Source: Thioalbus denitrificans
GTDB taxonomy: Bacteria; Pseudomonadota; Gammaproteobacteria; DSM-26407
Assembly: GCF_003337735.1 (NCBI RefSeq)
Contig: NZ_QPJY01000001.1
Location: forward strand, 144,150 to 208,149
Direction of reading: 5' to 3'
Length of the DNA stretch: 64,000 nucleotides
Shown here one piece after another: positions 41,577 to 50,621 of this stretch (position 1 is its first letter; every line of letters starts with the position of its first letter). The notes below the pieces were generated by a model. The model searched no databases, was not told the origin of the DNA, and saw nothing but the letters and a program-made list of their open reading frames with translations. Both the position numbers and the translations under genes were made by a program.

Positions 41577-42128
41577 ATGGCCAGACTTCTCATCCTCTAT
41601 GCCAGCCGCGAGGGCCAGACCGCCCGGATCGTGGAGCGGATGGCGGACATCGCCCGGGGCCGGGGGCACGCGGTGGAGATCGTCCGCTGCCGCCGCTTTT
41701 CCGTGCCGCCGTCACCGGATCCCTTCGCCGGCGTGCTGGTGGGCGGCTCCATTCACCTCGGCCGGCACGAGCGGAGCCTGGAGCGGTTCGTGGCCGCGCA
41801 CCACGACGTGCTGGAGCGCCTGCCCGCGGGCTTCTTCTCGGTGAGCCTCAGCGCCGCCAGCCCGCGGGCCGAGGTGCGGGCCGCGGCGCAGGGCTACGTG
41901 GATGATTTTCTGCAGGAGACCGGCTGGCATCCGCGGGTGACGGCCAGCTTCGCCGGCGCGCTGGCCTACACCCGCTACGGGCCGCTGAAGCGCTGGTTCA
42001 TGCGCCGCGTCGTCGCCCGCCACAGCGACGACACGGACACCCGCCGCGATTACGAGTACACCGACTGGGAGGCGGTGGGGTGTTTTGCCGCGGCGTTCCT
42101 CGACCGGCTGGAGAGATGGCCGGAATGA
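41577..42128 (+). CDS. Flavodoxin-domain protein, HemG-like protoporphyrinogen oxidase
   Basis: A 183-residue flavodoxin-fold protein. ARLLILYASREGQTARIVERMA is the FMN phosphate loop, followed by VLVGGSIHLGRHERSLERFV and FAGALAYTRYGPLKRWFMRRV, patterns shared with HemG, the quinone-dependent protoporphyrinogen IX dehydrogenase of heme synthesis. The assignment is probable but rests on motif similarity. Its stop overlaps the next start (ATGA). Confidence 0.85.
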   Translation: MARLLILYASREGQTARIVERMADIARGRGHAVEIVRCRRFSVPPSPDPFAGVLVGGSIHLGRHERSLERFVAAHHDVLERLPAGFFSVSLSAASPRAEVRAAAQGYVDDFLQETGWHPRVTASFAGALAYTRYGPLKRWFMRRVVARHSDDTDTRRDYEYTDWEAVGCFAAAFLDRLERWPE

Positions 42129-42736
42129 GCGCCGCGCCGCTCCGGACCGCGGCGCTGATGGCCTGCCTGGGCCTGGCGGCCCTTGCCGCCCGTGCGGATC
42201 CGGGTGGACCGTTGTGGGCCCCCACGCCCCGGCTCAACCTGCCGGTGGAGGAGGTGCGCCCGGCCTTCGCGCCCTATGCCGAGTTCTGTGCCCGGGAGGC
42301 CGGCGCCTGCGATCTCTCCGGCCCGCAGTCGCTGCACCTGACACCCGAGCGCATGGCGCTGATCGCGGGTGTGAACGGGAGGGTGAACCGCGGGATCGTC
42401 CTGATGGCGGACGTGCAGCAGTACGGCGTGGAGGAGTACTGGGCCTACCCCCGCTCCGGCTATGGCGACTGCGAGGACCTGGCCCTGGAGAAGCGGGCGC
42501 GGCTGGTGGCGCTCGGCTTTCCCCGCGGGGCGCTGCGCCTGGGGCTCGCCCAGCACCGCCGCAGCCTGTTCACCCACGCGCTGCTGCTGGTGGAGACCGA
42601 TGCGGGCACCTATGTGCTCAACGGGCCCGGATCGGAGGTGGTGCTGTGGTTCGAGACGCCCTACAACTTCGAGGCCCGGGAGCGGCCGGACGGGCGCTGG
42701 GAGCGCTTCGACCAGCGCCATTGGCGCTACGACTGA
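42125..42736 (+). CDS. Transglutaminase-like cysteine peptidase (BTLCP family)
   Basis: A 203-residue exported protein of the bacterial transglutaminase-like cysteine peptidase group. A signal peptide (LRTAALMACLGLAALAARA) is followed by the catalytic Cys in SGYGDCEDLALEKR and His in LFTHALLLVETDAG. Family members such as LapG cleave surface adhesins, but no LapD-like partner is seen here. The ATG overlaps the HemG-like stop. Confidence 0.88.
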   Translation: MSAAPLRTAALMACLGLAALAARADPGGPLWAPTPRLNLPVEEVRPAFAPYAEFCAREAGACDLSGPQSLHLTPERMALIAGVNGRVNRGIVLMADVQQYGVEEYWAYPRSGYGDCEDLALEKRARLVALGFPRGALRLGLAQHRRSLFTHALLLVETDAGTYVLNGPGSEVVLWFETPYNFEARERPDGRWERFDQRHWRYD

Positions 42737-42746
42737 ACGGGTCGCC

Positions 42747-43169
42747 TCAGAGCTGGCCGCGGTTGGCCAGGGCCACGAACCGCTCCAGGGTGACGATCTC
42801 CACCCCGGTGCAGTTCATGTAGCGCTGCAGGCCGCCGCCCACGTAGAAGTCGCGCAGGGTCCAGCCCTCCCCGCCGAGCACCAGGTAGGCCCGGCGGAAC
42901 CGCCCGGGATGGAACTGCAGGGCGTCCTTCAGGCAGATCACCTCGAACGGCACCTTCTGCTCCGCGGTGCCCGAGCTCTGCTGCCACTTCAGCGATATGA
43001 GGTAGCGGTTGCGGTCCCGGTCGTCGGCCACCAGGTCCACCTTGTGCCGGCGGCCGTTGGGGCGGGTGCCCACCAGCACCTGGGGCTGCCAGGTGTAGCC
43101 GCCGCTGTGCAGCGAGTGGGTGACCATCACCTCGTGCACCGCCCCGGTGCGGGTGTCGCGGGTCCTCAT
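42747..43169 (-). CDS. Small PD-(D/E)XK nuclease, probable restriction enzyme
   Basis: A 140-residue protein with a PD-(D/E)XK-like core: HKVDLVADDRDRNRYLISLKWQ places Asp45 and Lys61 as metal-binding and catalytic residues, and SSGTAEQKVPFEVICL follows. Such stand-alone nucleases occur beside D12-class adenine methyltransferases. The ATG at 43169 overlaps the methyltransferase TGA by one base (TGATG); a GTG one codon earlier is possible. A type II R-M role is inferred, with recognition site unknown. Confidence 0.75.
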   Translation of the reverse strand: MRTRDTRTGAVHEVMVTHSLHSGGYTWQPQVLVGTRPNGRRHKVDLVADDRDRNRYLISLKWQQSSGTAEQKVPFEVICLKDALQFHPGRFRRAYLVLGGEGWTLRDFYVGGGLQRYMNCTGVEIVTLERFVALANRGQL

Positions 43170-44062
43170 CACAGGTTCCTCGTGGCGAGCATCTCCAGCG
43201 CCTTGCTGCGATCCCCGGTGCAGCTGATCATGCGTGGCGCCGGGAGGGTGTCGATTTCGAATCCCAGTTCCCTGTAGAGCTCCAGGATCTTCTCAGTGGC
43301 CTGGTTGGAGGCCACCACCGGCCCCGGGTGCCTGGCCAGCCACTCGGCCAGGCGAACCTGGTCCTCCCAGCGGAAGTTCTCCTTGGCGTACTGGGTGAAC
43401 TGCACGTCGTAGGGCGGATCGGCGTAGATGAAGTCCTCCGGCGACAGCGCCATGGACTCGAAATCGCCGCAGCTGAACGCCCACTCGGAGAGGATTCCGC
43501 GGTAGGCGCTGAAGTCGCGGGTGTAGTTGATGGTCTTGTAGCGGCCGAAGGGCACGTTGAACTCGCCGCGGCTGTTGAAGCGGCACAGGCCGTTGTAGCC
43601 GGTGCGGTTGAGGTAGTAGAACAGCGCGGCGGCCTTCTTGGTGGCGGCGCGGTTGTCGGCGATGAGCCGGTTGAACTCGGTGCGACTGTCGTAGTAGTGG
43701 TCGCTGTCGTTGACCATCCGGATGCTGACTTTCAGCCCCGCTTTCAACTGGCGGTAGAAGTTGATGGCGTGGGGGTTGATGTCGTTGAGCAGGGCCCGCT
43801 CCGGGTTCAGCCCCAGGGCCACCGCCAGGCCGCCGCAGAAGGGCTCCGCCAGCCGCCGGTGGCGGTGGGGCTGCCAGAGCGGGCGCAGGTGCGGCAGCAG
43901 CCAGCGCTTGCCGCCGGCCCACTTGAGCGGTGGCGGGAGCGTGGGCCGGACGGGCTCCGCGGTCTCGACAGGGGTCTCGGCGCGCTGCATGGCTCTGCGG
44001 TCGGTTTCCGGCGGGCTCTGAATGGGGCGTTGTGGAGTCGAAGGGCTGTACTTTAGCAGCAT
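43169..44062 (-). CDS. D12-class (Dam-like) DNA adenine methyltransferase
   Basis: A 297-residue N6-adenine DNA methyltransferase of the Dam/M.EcoRV class. PLKWAGGKRWLLPHL (motif X), EPFCGGLAVALGL (motif I, SAM binding) and YADPPYDVQF (motif IV, DPPY 215-218) are intact. The first 45 residues are Pro-rich and unmatched. The ATG at 44062 has a GGAGG immediately adjacent, so translation may start at Met25. With the nuclease gene downstream it looks like a type II restriction-modification pair. Confidence 0.9.
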   Translation of the reverse strand: MLLKYSPSTPQRPIQSPPETDRRAMQRAETPVETAEPVRPTLPPPLKWAGGKRWLLPHLRPLWQPHRHRRLAEPFCGGLAVALGLNPERALLNDINPHAINFYRQLKAGLKVSIRMVNDSDHYYDSRTEFNRLIADNRAATKKAAALFYYLNRTGYNGLCRFNSRGEFNVPFGRYKTINYTRDFSAYRGILSEWAFSCGDFESMALSPEDFIYADPPYDVQFTQYAKENFRWEDQVRLAEWLARHPGPVVASNQATEKILELYRELGFEIDTLPAPRMISCTGDRSKALEMLATRNL

Positions 44063-44222
44063 CCTCCGCCCGGGGGCAGCACCGGGACCGGCGCCGGGCT
44101 GCTGCAGCGCAGCTTGTACCGGGGGGCCGGGCCGACTATGTCTTTTCTAAGCCCGCCGCGCGAGCGGCCCGTAGGCACGGGCGGCCGGGGGGCGGGATCC
44201 GGGACACCGGAAGGAGGCTGCC

Positions 44223-44456
44223 ATGAAGACCTACCGCGCGAACGTGGTTATCCATCTCGACGAGAGCCTGGATCCCGCCCAGATCCACGACCTGGAGCGC
44301 AAGCTGAGCGGCGAGAACGGCGTCATCAGCGCCTGCGTCAGCGACCGCGCCACCCACCTGATGGTGGTGGATTTCGACTCCCAGGCCATCAGCTCCGACC
44401 AGTTGCTGGCCCGGGTGCAGCGCGAGGGGGTGCACGCGGAGCTGGTGGGGCTCTGA
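44223..44456 (+). CDS. Small ferredoxin-fold (HMA-like) protein without metal cysteines
   Basis: A 77-residue protein with a beta-alpha-beta-beta-alpha-beta look (YRANVVIHLDESL ... GVISACVSD ... HLMVVDFDSQAIS ... VHAELVGL), like heavy-metal-associated domains but lacking CxxC. AAGGAGG lies 6 bp before the ATG, so translation is likely strong. Function is unknown. Confidence 0.8.
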   Translation: MKTYRANVVIHLDESLDPAQIHDLERKLSGENGVISACVSDRATHLMVVDFDSQAISSDQLLARVQREGVHAELVGL

Positions 44457-44474
44457 GCCCCGCCAACGCCCCCT

Positions 44475-44867
44475 TCAGGCGGCGCGATCCAGCCGCGGGG
44501 CCGGGCCCTTCGGGGGCGCGGCCGGCGGCAGGGGCCGCACCGGCGTGCCGTCGTGGATGGCCGCGCGGGCTTCGGCGGCGGCCAGCTGCTCGCCCATTCC
44601 CAGCTTCCGCCACAGGCCCACCCCCGCCGCCGGCACCAGGGCGATGGCGCTCCACTGCAGCCACGCCGGGCCGCCGCCGTTGACGGCGAAATGGATCACG
44701 TAGGTGAGGCCCACCAGGAGGGCGGCCATCAGGGCGATGATGACGAAATCGGGCACCTGGCCGGCATGGAGCCAGGCCGGTGAGCGGGGCGAGCGATAGG
44801 CGGCCAGCAGCAGAATGAAGGCGCAGACGGTGAACAGCAGGATGGCGGCGCCGATGAAGCCGGTCAT
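44475..44867 (-). CDS. Small membrane protein of unknown function
   Basis: A 130-residue protein with hydrophobic helices at about 3-23, 45-65 and 72-88, ending in an Ala/Pro-rich cytoplasmic tail. GGAG precedes the ATG at 44867. No family recognised. It converges on the 77-residue gene. Confidence 0.7.
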   Translation of the reverse strand: MTGFIGAAILLFTVCAFILLLAAYRSPRSPAWLHAGQVPDFVIIALMAALLVGLTYVIHFAVNGGGPAWLQWSAIALVPAAGVGLWRKLGMGEQLAAAEARAAIHDGTPVRPLPPAAPPKGPAPRLDRAA

Positions 44868-45215
44868 GGGGGTTCTCCAGGGATAACGCCGGGCCCCGGC
44901 GCTTGCCGGGGTCCACACCGGGCCGCCTCCCGGGCGGGACGACGGCCCGGACCTAGCCGTCCCGGGGCGCGGCGGGGCCGCCCGGAAGGGGCGCTGCGGT
45001 GCGGAGGTTCGGAGGCGGCCGCCCCGCGGGGGCGGCTGTCGGCGGTGTGCGCCGACCTGTGGAGCGCCTGCGAGGCGCACTCCCGGAACCGCGGGCGGCT
45101 TCCACGAGCACGTCGCGTACGACGGTCGGATGGAATCTAGAACCGGCGCTCCCGTTCCGCAAGCGGGTGGCCGGCCGGTCGCAGAAGTTCACAGACTTCC
45201 GCACCGGCCCGGGCC
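44868..45215. other. Intergenic region between pepN and the small membrane-protein gene
   Basis: 348 bp that I see as non-coding. A frame open on the plus strand runs antisense into pepN and is Arg/Pro-rich, as expected for a shadow. I find no convincing terminator, repeat or RNA. Confidence 0.4.
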
Positions 45216-47861
45216 TCAGCTCCCCTCCCCCAGCGCCTTGCTGGCGATCTCGTAGACGTCCTTCGACAGCTGCGGGGTGGCGAGGACGCGCTTCAGCTCG
45301 CCGGCCATCAGGGCGCGCCGGCCGGGCTCGTAGCGCCGCCACTGGGTGAGCGGGGTGAGCAGCCGGGCGGCCACCTGCGGGTTGAGGGGGTCGAGCTCCA
45401 GCACCCGGTCGGCCAGGAACAGGTAGCCGGCGCCGCTGGGATCGTGGAAGCGCACCGGGTTTCCGGAGGCGAAGGCGCCGATGAGCGCGCGCACCTTGTT
45501 GGGGTTGCGCAGGTTGAAGGCCGGATGGCGGGTGAGCCGCTTCACCTCCTCCAGCGTTCCCGGCAGGCTGGAGGTGGCCTGCAGGGCGAGCCACTTGTCC
45601 ATGACCAGGGGGTCGTCCCGCCAGCGGCCGTGGAAGTGGGCCAGCGCCTCGATGCGCCCGGGGATGTCGACCTGGGCCAGCGCCGCCAGGGCCGCCATGG
45701 CGTCGGTCATGTTGTCCGCCTCCCGGTACTGGGTCATGCACAGGGCCTGGATCGTCTCGTCGTGGAGGGCCATCAGGTAGCCGAGGCAGACGTTCTTCAG
45801 CCGCCGCCGGCCGATGGCCTCGGGGCTCACCCGGTAGTCCGGGTCACGGTGGGCGTGGTAGCTCTCCAGCAGGATCGGCCGCAGCTCCTGGGCCAGGGCG
45901 TGGCGCAGGAACTCGCGGGCGTTGTGGATCGCCTCCGGATCGATGGCGTCGGACTGCTCGGCCAGGTAGGCCTCCGAGGGCAGCATCAGGGCCTGGGCCA
46001 GCAGCCGCCGGTCGGCGCCCGGGTCCTCCAGGAGCTTGCGGTAGGCGGCCAGGAGCCCTTCGTCCAGCCGCAGCGGGCGGCCGTCGCGGTAGTCAGCCAT
46101 CAGCCGGGTGATCACCCGCTCGGCCAGCCGCTGGCCGGCATCCCAGCGGTTGAACTCGTCCGTGTCGTGGGCCATCAGGAAGGCCAGCTCGGCGTCGCTG
46201 TAGTCGTAGCGGAGCCTCACCGGGGCGGAGTAGCCGCGCAGCAGCGAGGGCACCGGCGTCGTGCCGATCGCCTCGAACACGAAGGCGTGCTCGGCCTCGG
46301 TGAGCTCCAGGACCCGGGTGCCGGCAACGGCTTCCGCCTCGCCGGCCAGCCGCAGCGGCAGGTCGACGCCGTCGGGACCCACCAGGCCGAGGGCGAAGGG
46401 AATGTGCAGGGGCAGCTTGTCGGGCTGGCCGGGGGTGGGCGGGGTGTGCTGGGTCACGGTCAGGGTATAGGTCCGGGCCCGGGGGTCGTGGTGGCCGGAG
46501 ACGCCGAGCACCGGGGTGCCGGCCTGGCTGTACCAGCGCCGGAACCGGGACAGGTCGCGCCCCGTGGCCTCCTCCAGGGCCTGCACGAAGTCGTCGCAGG
46601 TGACCGCCTGGCCGTCGAAGCGCTCGAAGTAGCGGTCGGTGCCCCGGCGGAAGCCCTCGGGGCCCAGCAGGGTGTGGAGCATGCGCACCACCTCGGCGCC
46701 CTTCTCGTAGACGGTGAGGGTGTAGAAGTTGTTGATCTCCTGGTAGGCGTCGGGACGCACCGGGTGGGCCAGGGGGCCGCCGTCCTCGCGGAACTGGAAG
46801 GTGCGCAGCAGGTTCACGTCCTTGATGCGCTTGACCGCCCTGGAGGTCATGTCGGCGGTGAACTGCTGGTCGCGGAAGACGGTGAAGCCCTCCTTCAGGG
46901 AGAGCTGGAACCAGTCGCGGCAGGTGACCCGGTTGCCGGACCAGTTGTGGAAGTACTCGTGGGCGATGACCGCCTCGATGCCCTCGTAGTCCTCGTCGGT
47001 GGCCGTCTCCGGCTGGGCCAGCACGTACTTGGAGTTGAAGACGTTGAGGCCCTTGTTCTCCATCGCCCCCATGTTGAAGTCGTCCACCGCCACGATCATG
47101 TAGATGTCGAGATCGTACTCGCGCCCGAACACCCGCTCGTCCCAGGCCATGGCCTGCTTCAGCGAATGCATGGCGTGGCCGCACTTCTCGGCGTTGCGCG
47201 GCTCCACCCAGATCTCGAGCTTCACCTCGCGGCCGCCGGCGGTGGTGAAGGTGTCCTCCAGGGAGACCAGGTTTCCGGCCACGAGGGCGAACAGGTAGCA
47301 GGGCTTGGGGAACGGGTCCTCCCAGGTGACGAAGTGGCGCCCGTCCGGCAGCTCGCCGCGGGCCACCGGGTTGCCGTTGGAGAGCAGCACCGGGTAGCGG
47401 GCGGGATCGGCGCTGAGGGTGGTGCTGAAGCGGGCCATCACGTCGGGGCGGTCGGGGTAGAAGGTGATCTTGCGGAACCCCTCCGCCTCGCACTGGGTGC
47501 AGAAGTTGCCGCTGGAGAGGTAGAGCCCCTCCAGCGAGGTGTTCTCCCCGGGTCGGATCTCCACGCTCGTCTCCACCGTGCAGCGCTCCGGCAGGATGCC
47601 CAGGTCGAGGTGATCCTCGGTGAGGGTGTACTCGTGGGGAGCCAGCTCGCGGCCGTCCACCGCCACCCGCTTCAGCCCCAGCTCCTGGCCGTCCAGCACC
47701 AGCGGCCCCGGCGGCAGCGCGGGATTGCGCCGCAGGGTCAGGCGCGCCTCCACCCGGGTGACCGGGTCGCCCAGCTCGAAGCCGAGATCGGCATGCTCCA
47801 CGAAATAGGGGGGCGGGGTGTAGTCCTCGCGGCGGATGGTCCTGGGCGTGGCTTCTCTCAT
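45216..47861 (-). CDS. pepN: Aminopeptidase N
   Basis: An M1 zinc aminopeptidase of 881 residues that degrades peptides in the cytoplasm. GAMENKGLNVFNSKYVLA is the exopeptidase motif, and HEYFHNWSGNRVTCRDWFQL with LKEG provides the zinc ligands and catalytic Glu. Length and the C-terminal alpha-helical domain match E. coli PepN (870). The start is the ATG at 47861 (MREATPRTIRREDY); upstream frame extension is non-coding. Confidence 0.97.
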   Translation of the reverse strand: MREATPRTIRREDYTPPPYFVEHADLGFELGDPVTRVEARLTLRRNPALPPGPLVLDGQELGLKRVAVDGRELAPHEYTLTEDHLDLGILPERCTVETSVEIRPGENTSLEGLYLSSGNFCTQCEAEGFRKITFYPDRPDVMARFSTTLSADPARYPVLLSNGNPVARGELPDGRHFVTWEDPFPKPCYLFALVAGNLVSLEDTFTTAGGREVKLEIWVEPRNAEKCGHAMHSLKQAMAWDERVFGREYDLDIYMIVAVDDFNMGAMENKGLNVFNSKYVLAQPETATDEDYEGIEAVIAHEYFHNWSGNRVTCRDWFQLSLKEGFTVFRDQQFTADMTSRAVKRIKDVNLLRTFQFREDGGPLAHPVRPDAYQEINNFYTLTVYEKGAEVVRMLHTLLGPEGFRRGTDRYFERFDGQAVTCDDFVQALEEATGRDLSRFRRWYSQAGTPVLGVSGHHDPRARTYTLTVTQHTPPTPGQPDKLPLHIPFALGLVGPDGVDLPLRLAGEAEAVAGTRVLELTEAEHAFVFEAIGTTPVPSLLRGYSAPVRLRYDYSDAELAFLMAHDTDEFNRWDAGQRLAERVITRLMADYRDGRPLRLDEGLLAAYRKLLEDPGADRRLLAQALMLPSEAYLAEQSDAIDPEAIHNAREFLRHALAQELRPILLESYHAHRDPDYRVSPEAIGRRRLKNVCLGYLMALHDETIQALCMTQYREADNMTDAMAALAALAQVDIPGRIEALAHFHGRWRDDPLVMDKWLALQATSSLPGTLEEVKRLTRHPAFNLRNPNKVRALIGAFASGNPVRFHDPSGAGYLFLADRVLELDPLNPQVAARLLTPLTQWRRYEPGRRALMAGELKRVLATPQLSKDVYEIASKALGEGS

Positions 47862-47986
47862 GACGGGGCCTGTGGGGGATGGTGAATCAGGGGTGAGTGT
47901 CGTGGATTGTAGCGCCCCGCCGCGGGCCGCTTCACCCCCCGGACCGAAGGGTTGTCCAGGATTGGCGAGGGTGGGATGGTCCCGTG

Positions 47987-48014
47987 GTGTTCCGTGTTCC
48001 GTGTTCCGTGTTCC
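47987..48014. repeat. Tandem GTGTTCC array, second locus
   Basis: Four direct copies of GTGTTCC, the same 7-bp unit as at 16939-16979, in the 224-bp spacer between pepN and the DUF4010 gene. Nothing else is recognisable in that spacer. Confidence 0.85.
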
Positions 48015-48085
48015 GGGGAGGGGATGGACCGGTGCCCGGGCCTGGAACGGGATCGAACGGCGGAGGCGCCTGGCTGTTGGAGCCC

Positions 48086-49348
48086 TCACCCCGCCATGGG
48101 GGCGGTGGCCAGGGTGGCGGCCATGCCGGAGAGTACCACCGCGGTCACGGCCAGGGCGGTGCGCCGGGCCATGCTGCCGCCGGCGATGAACACCACCAGG
48201 AGGCCCTTCACCGTCGTGTTCACCAGGGCGGCGATGACGATGCCGTAGGCCGCCACGCCCGCCAGCAGGGTCCCGGGCACCATGCCGGCCAGCGACAGGG
48301 TGATGGCGTCCACGTCGGCGATGCCGGAGGCCGCGGCGAGCAGGTAGACGCCGAGATCGCCGTACCATTCCCGCAGGGCCACCGAGAGCAGCATCACCAG
48401 TGCCAGCACGGCGCCGAACTTCACCGCCGTGGCCAGCTCGAAGGGGTGGGACAGGCGCACCCGGGCCGGCAGCCGCGCGGCGCTGCGCCACAGCAGCAGC
48501 GCCGCCGCGTAACCCACCACCGCCATGACGCCCACGGGCACCAGCAGCGTGGGCAGCAACGCCGGGCTGACGGCGGCCACCACCAGCAGCAGGCGCGGGA
48601 ACATGGTGCTGGAGGCGAGCAGCACCCCGGCGGCCAGCAGGGGCTGCAGCTCGGCGTTCTCCCGCCCCATGCGCGCCAGGCTCAGGGTCACCGCGGTGGA
48701 GGCGGCCAGCCCGCCGAAGGCGGAGGTGAAGAGGATGCCGCGGTCCGGACCGGCGATCTTGACGGCGAAGTAGCCGAACAGGGAGATGGCGGCGATGAGC
48801 ACCACCATCCACCAGATGATGTAGGGATTGAGCGCCTGCCAGGGGCCGTAGCCCCGGTCGGGCAGGATGGGCAGCAGCACCACCGAGATCAGCAGCAGCT
48901 GCAGGGTCGCGTTGAGTTCCTGGGGCTCCAGCCGCCGCAGCCAGCCGTGCACCACCACCTTGAAGCTCAGCAGGGTGACCGTCACCACCGCCATGGCGGC
49001 CGCCGCCGCGGGATATCCCAGCTGCACCAGCGCCCCGAGGGCGAAGGCGACCAGGGCGGCGGCCTCGGTGGTGAAGCCGTAATCCCGGTCGCGCTGGACG
49101 CCGAGGTAGTAGCCCAGTCCCATCAGCCCGGTGAAGCCGAGCAGGGCGAAGCCGAGCAGCAGGGGATCCACCTCGCGGGCGATGAGCCCCCACACCCCGC
49201 CCAGCAGCCCGATGAGGCCGAAGGTGCGCAGGCCGGCGAAGCGTCCACCCTCCTCCGCCTCGCGGGTCTTCCAGCCCCGCTCCACGCCGATGAGCAGGCC
49301 GATGGCCAGCGCCAGTCCGAGATCGAGGAAGAGTTCCAGCTGGGTCAT
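48086..49348 (-). CDS. MgtC/SapB and DUF4010 domain membrane protein
   Basis: A 420-residue inner-membrane protein with about 12 hydrophobic helices. The N-terminal third (DLGLALAIGLLIGVERGWK, GLRTFGLIGLLGG) is of the MgtC/SapB type; the rest (residues about 180-415, with GGLAASTAVTLSLAR and GIADVDAITLSLAG) is DUF4010. The function is not known for certain; related proteins are linked to Mg2+ limitation or transport. Confidence 0.9.
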   Translation of the reverse strand: MTQLELFLDLGLALAIGLLIGVERGWKTREAEEGGRFAGLRTFGLIGLLGGVWGLIAREVDPLLLGFALLGFTGLMGLGYYLGVQRDRDYGFTTEAAALVAFALGALVQLGYPAAAAAMAVVTVTLLSFKVVVHGWLRRLEPQELNATLQLLLISVVLLPILPDRGYGPWQALNPYIIWWMVVLIAAISLFGYFAVKIAGPDRGILFTSAFGGLAASTAVTLSLARMGRENAELQPLLAAGVLLASSTMFPRLLLVVAAVSPALLPTLLVPVGVMAVVGYAAALLLWRSAARLPARVRLSHPFELATAVKFGAVLALVMLLSVALREWYGDLGVYLLAAASGIADVDAITLSLAGMVPGTLLAGVAAYGIVIAALVNTTVKGLLVVFIAGGSMARRTALAVTAVVLSGMAATLATAPMAG

Positions 49349-49690
49349 GAACGGATACTAACGCGTGGATTCGCGCAATAGCACCTGTCCGGGGCGCCGC
49401 GGCCGTGCATTGCCCGGCCGGAGGCCGGGGGGATGGAGCAGAAGGCGTTTCCCCCGCGGGGCGGGGCTGACGCCCGGGGTCTGCGTCTTCTGCGGGGAGC
49501 TGTGGCGGGTTCGCGCGGCGTGCGCCCTCGGCGCCATGCCGCCGGGAACGGCCGTTCGGCCGGGGCTGATCAGGCCGGTGCAGGGACCGGAACCGGGCAG
49601 GGCGGGGATCTCCCGGCCCTGCCGGTACGGTGCGGGTGGGGCCGGGATGACGGCACCCACCCGCGCAGGGTCGAGCGGGGTAACGTCCGC
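49349..49690. other. Intergenic region downstream of ompW
   Basis: 342 bp of GC-rich DNA between ompW and the DUF4010 gene, with no gene I can support. Only short GC palindromes such as GCCCGGCCGGAGGCCGGG are seen, without a T-run. Confidence 0.4.
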
Positions 49691-50350
49691 TCAGAAGCTG
49701 GTGCCGACGCCCACCATGAAGACCCAGGGATCGATCTCCACCTCACCCTGGTAGGTGCCGTTGCCGACGTTGGCGTCGGTGTTGATGTCGGCGTAATAGG
49801 CGGCGCCGTTCAGGAAGAAGCCGCTGCCGAGATCAACATCCACGCCCGCCACGCCGGCCAGGCCCCAGGAGTCGTCGAGGGAGATGTCGGTACCCGCCAG
49901 AGCCCCCTTGCCCTTGGTTTCGAAGAACGTGGTGTAGTTGATGCCCGCGCCCACGTAGGGCCGCACGGCACCCTGGGGATTGATGTGGTACTGCACGGTC
50001 ACGGTCGGCGGGAGGTGCTTGGTCTCGCCGATGGTACCGGCGCCCGACAGGGTGCCGGCGCCCTTGATGGAGTGCTTGAAGGGGGTGGCGGCCAGGAGCT
50101 CGACACCGATGTTGTCGGTCACCATGTAGGTGAAGTTGAGACCGAGCTGGGTGTTGCTGCCCACGTCCACCTTGATGCCGGTGGGGTCGCCGTCGCTGTC
50201 CTTGAAATCTTCGCTGCTGGTGTTGGGGGAGACATGGGCCGCACCCGCACGGACCAGGATGTTGCCCGCCTCCACGGCCAGGGCGCTGGAGCTCATCAGG
50301 GCCAGGCCAGCGGCCACGGCCATCACACAGGAATTCTTTGCAAGCTTCAT
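49691..50350 (-). CDS. ompW: OmpW family outer membrane protein
   Basis: A small eight-stranded outer-membrane barrel, 219 residues. The signal peptide has a hydrophobic stretch before SSALA. The mature part starts VEAGNILVRAGAAHVSPN, has the family NIGVELLAATPFKHSIKG, and a conserved LPPTVTVQYHI and VRPYVGAGINYTTFF, ending with a C-terminal Phe (VGVGTSF) as required by the BAM machinery. OmpW may take up small hydrophobic compounds. A CRP-type site lies 126 bp upstream. Confidence 0.95.
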   Translation of the reverse strand: MKLAKNSCVMAVAAGLALMSSSALAVEAGNILVRAGAAHVSPNTSSEDFKDSDGDPTGIKVDVGSNTQLGLNFTYMVTDNIGVELLAATPFKHSIKGAGTLSGAGTIGETKHLPPTVTVQYHINPQGAVRPYVGAGINYTTFFETKGKGALAGTDISLDDSWGLAGVAGVDVDLGSGFFLNGAAYYADINTDANVGNGTYQGEVEIDPWVFMVGVGTSF

Positions 50351-50475
50351 CTACGACCTCCCTCGAGTCGTTTCGGGGCCACCATGCGCCCCTTGGATAG
50401 GTGTGCGCGGCACGGAAACGCGCTTTCCATGCCTTGTGCCGCAAGGTCGGCGCAATGCCGACCGGGTGAGTTTTA

Positions 50476-50491
50476 TGTGAACCAGTTCACA
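50476..50491. promoter_or_regulatory. CRP-type operator TGTGA-N6-TCACA upstream of ompW
   Basis: TGTGAACCAGTTCACA is a perfect TGTGA-N6-TCACA and nearly palindromic. It lies 126 bp before ompW in an AT-rich stretch. The FNR-type protein at 40-720 has the recognition residues for TTGAT, so a CRP/Vfr protein encoded elsewhere is the likelier binder. Confidence 0.6.
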
Positions 50492-50525
50492 AAACAATGA
50501 CACAAATCAAATATGGGTATTGTTG

Positions 50526-50597
50526 GTGCGTGAGTGCGTGAGTGCGTGAGTGCGTGAGTGCGTGAATGCGTGAATGCGTGAGTGCGTGAATGCGTAG
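50526..50597. repeat. Tandem 8-bp GTGCGTGA array
   Basis: Nine head-to-tail copies, with some A for G changes in the first position, end directly in the palindrome at 50588-50621. It lies in the ompW upstream region between divergent genes. Confidence 0.85.
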
Positions 50598-50621
50598 GGT
50601 CGGATTCATCCGACCAGGCAA
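50588..50621. repeat. Palindromic repeat, copy 2
   Basis: GAATGCGTAGG plus GGTCGGATTCATCCGACC (50598-50615), homologous to 17021-17054. The C-G stem pair of copy 1 is T-A here, so the stem is kept despite two changes. Confidence 0.7.

Noticed and set aside
42747-44062. Prophage or genomic island around the methyltransferase pair
   Set aside because: No integrase, tRNA junction, phage structural gene or obvious drop in GC content is present.
44999-45349. Plus-strand frame upstream and antisense of pepN
   Set aside because: It is Arg/Pro-rich, has no SD and overlaps the end of pepN; it looks like a compositional shadow.
50497-50512. Possible FNR box upstream of ompW
   Set aside because: TTGAT is present on the minus strand, but the second half (GTCAT-like) does not match ATCAA.
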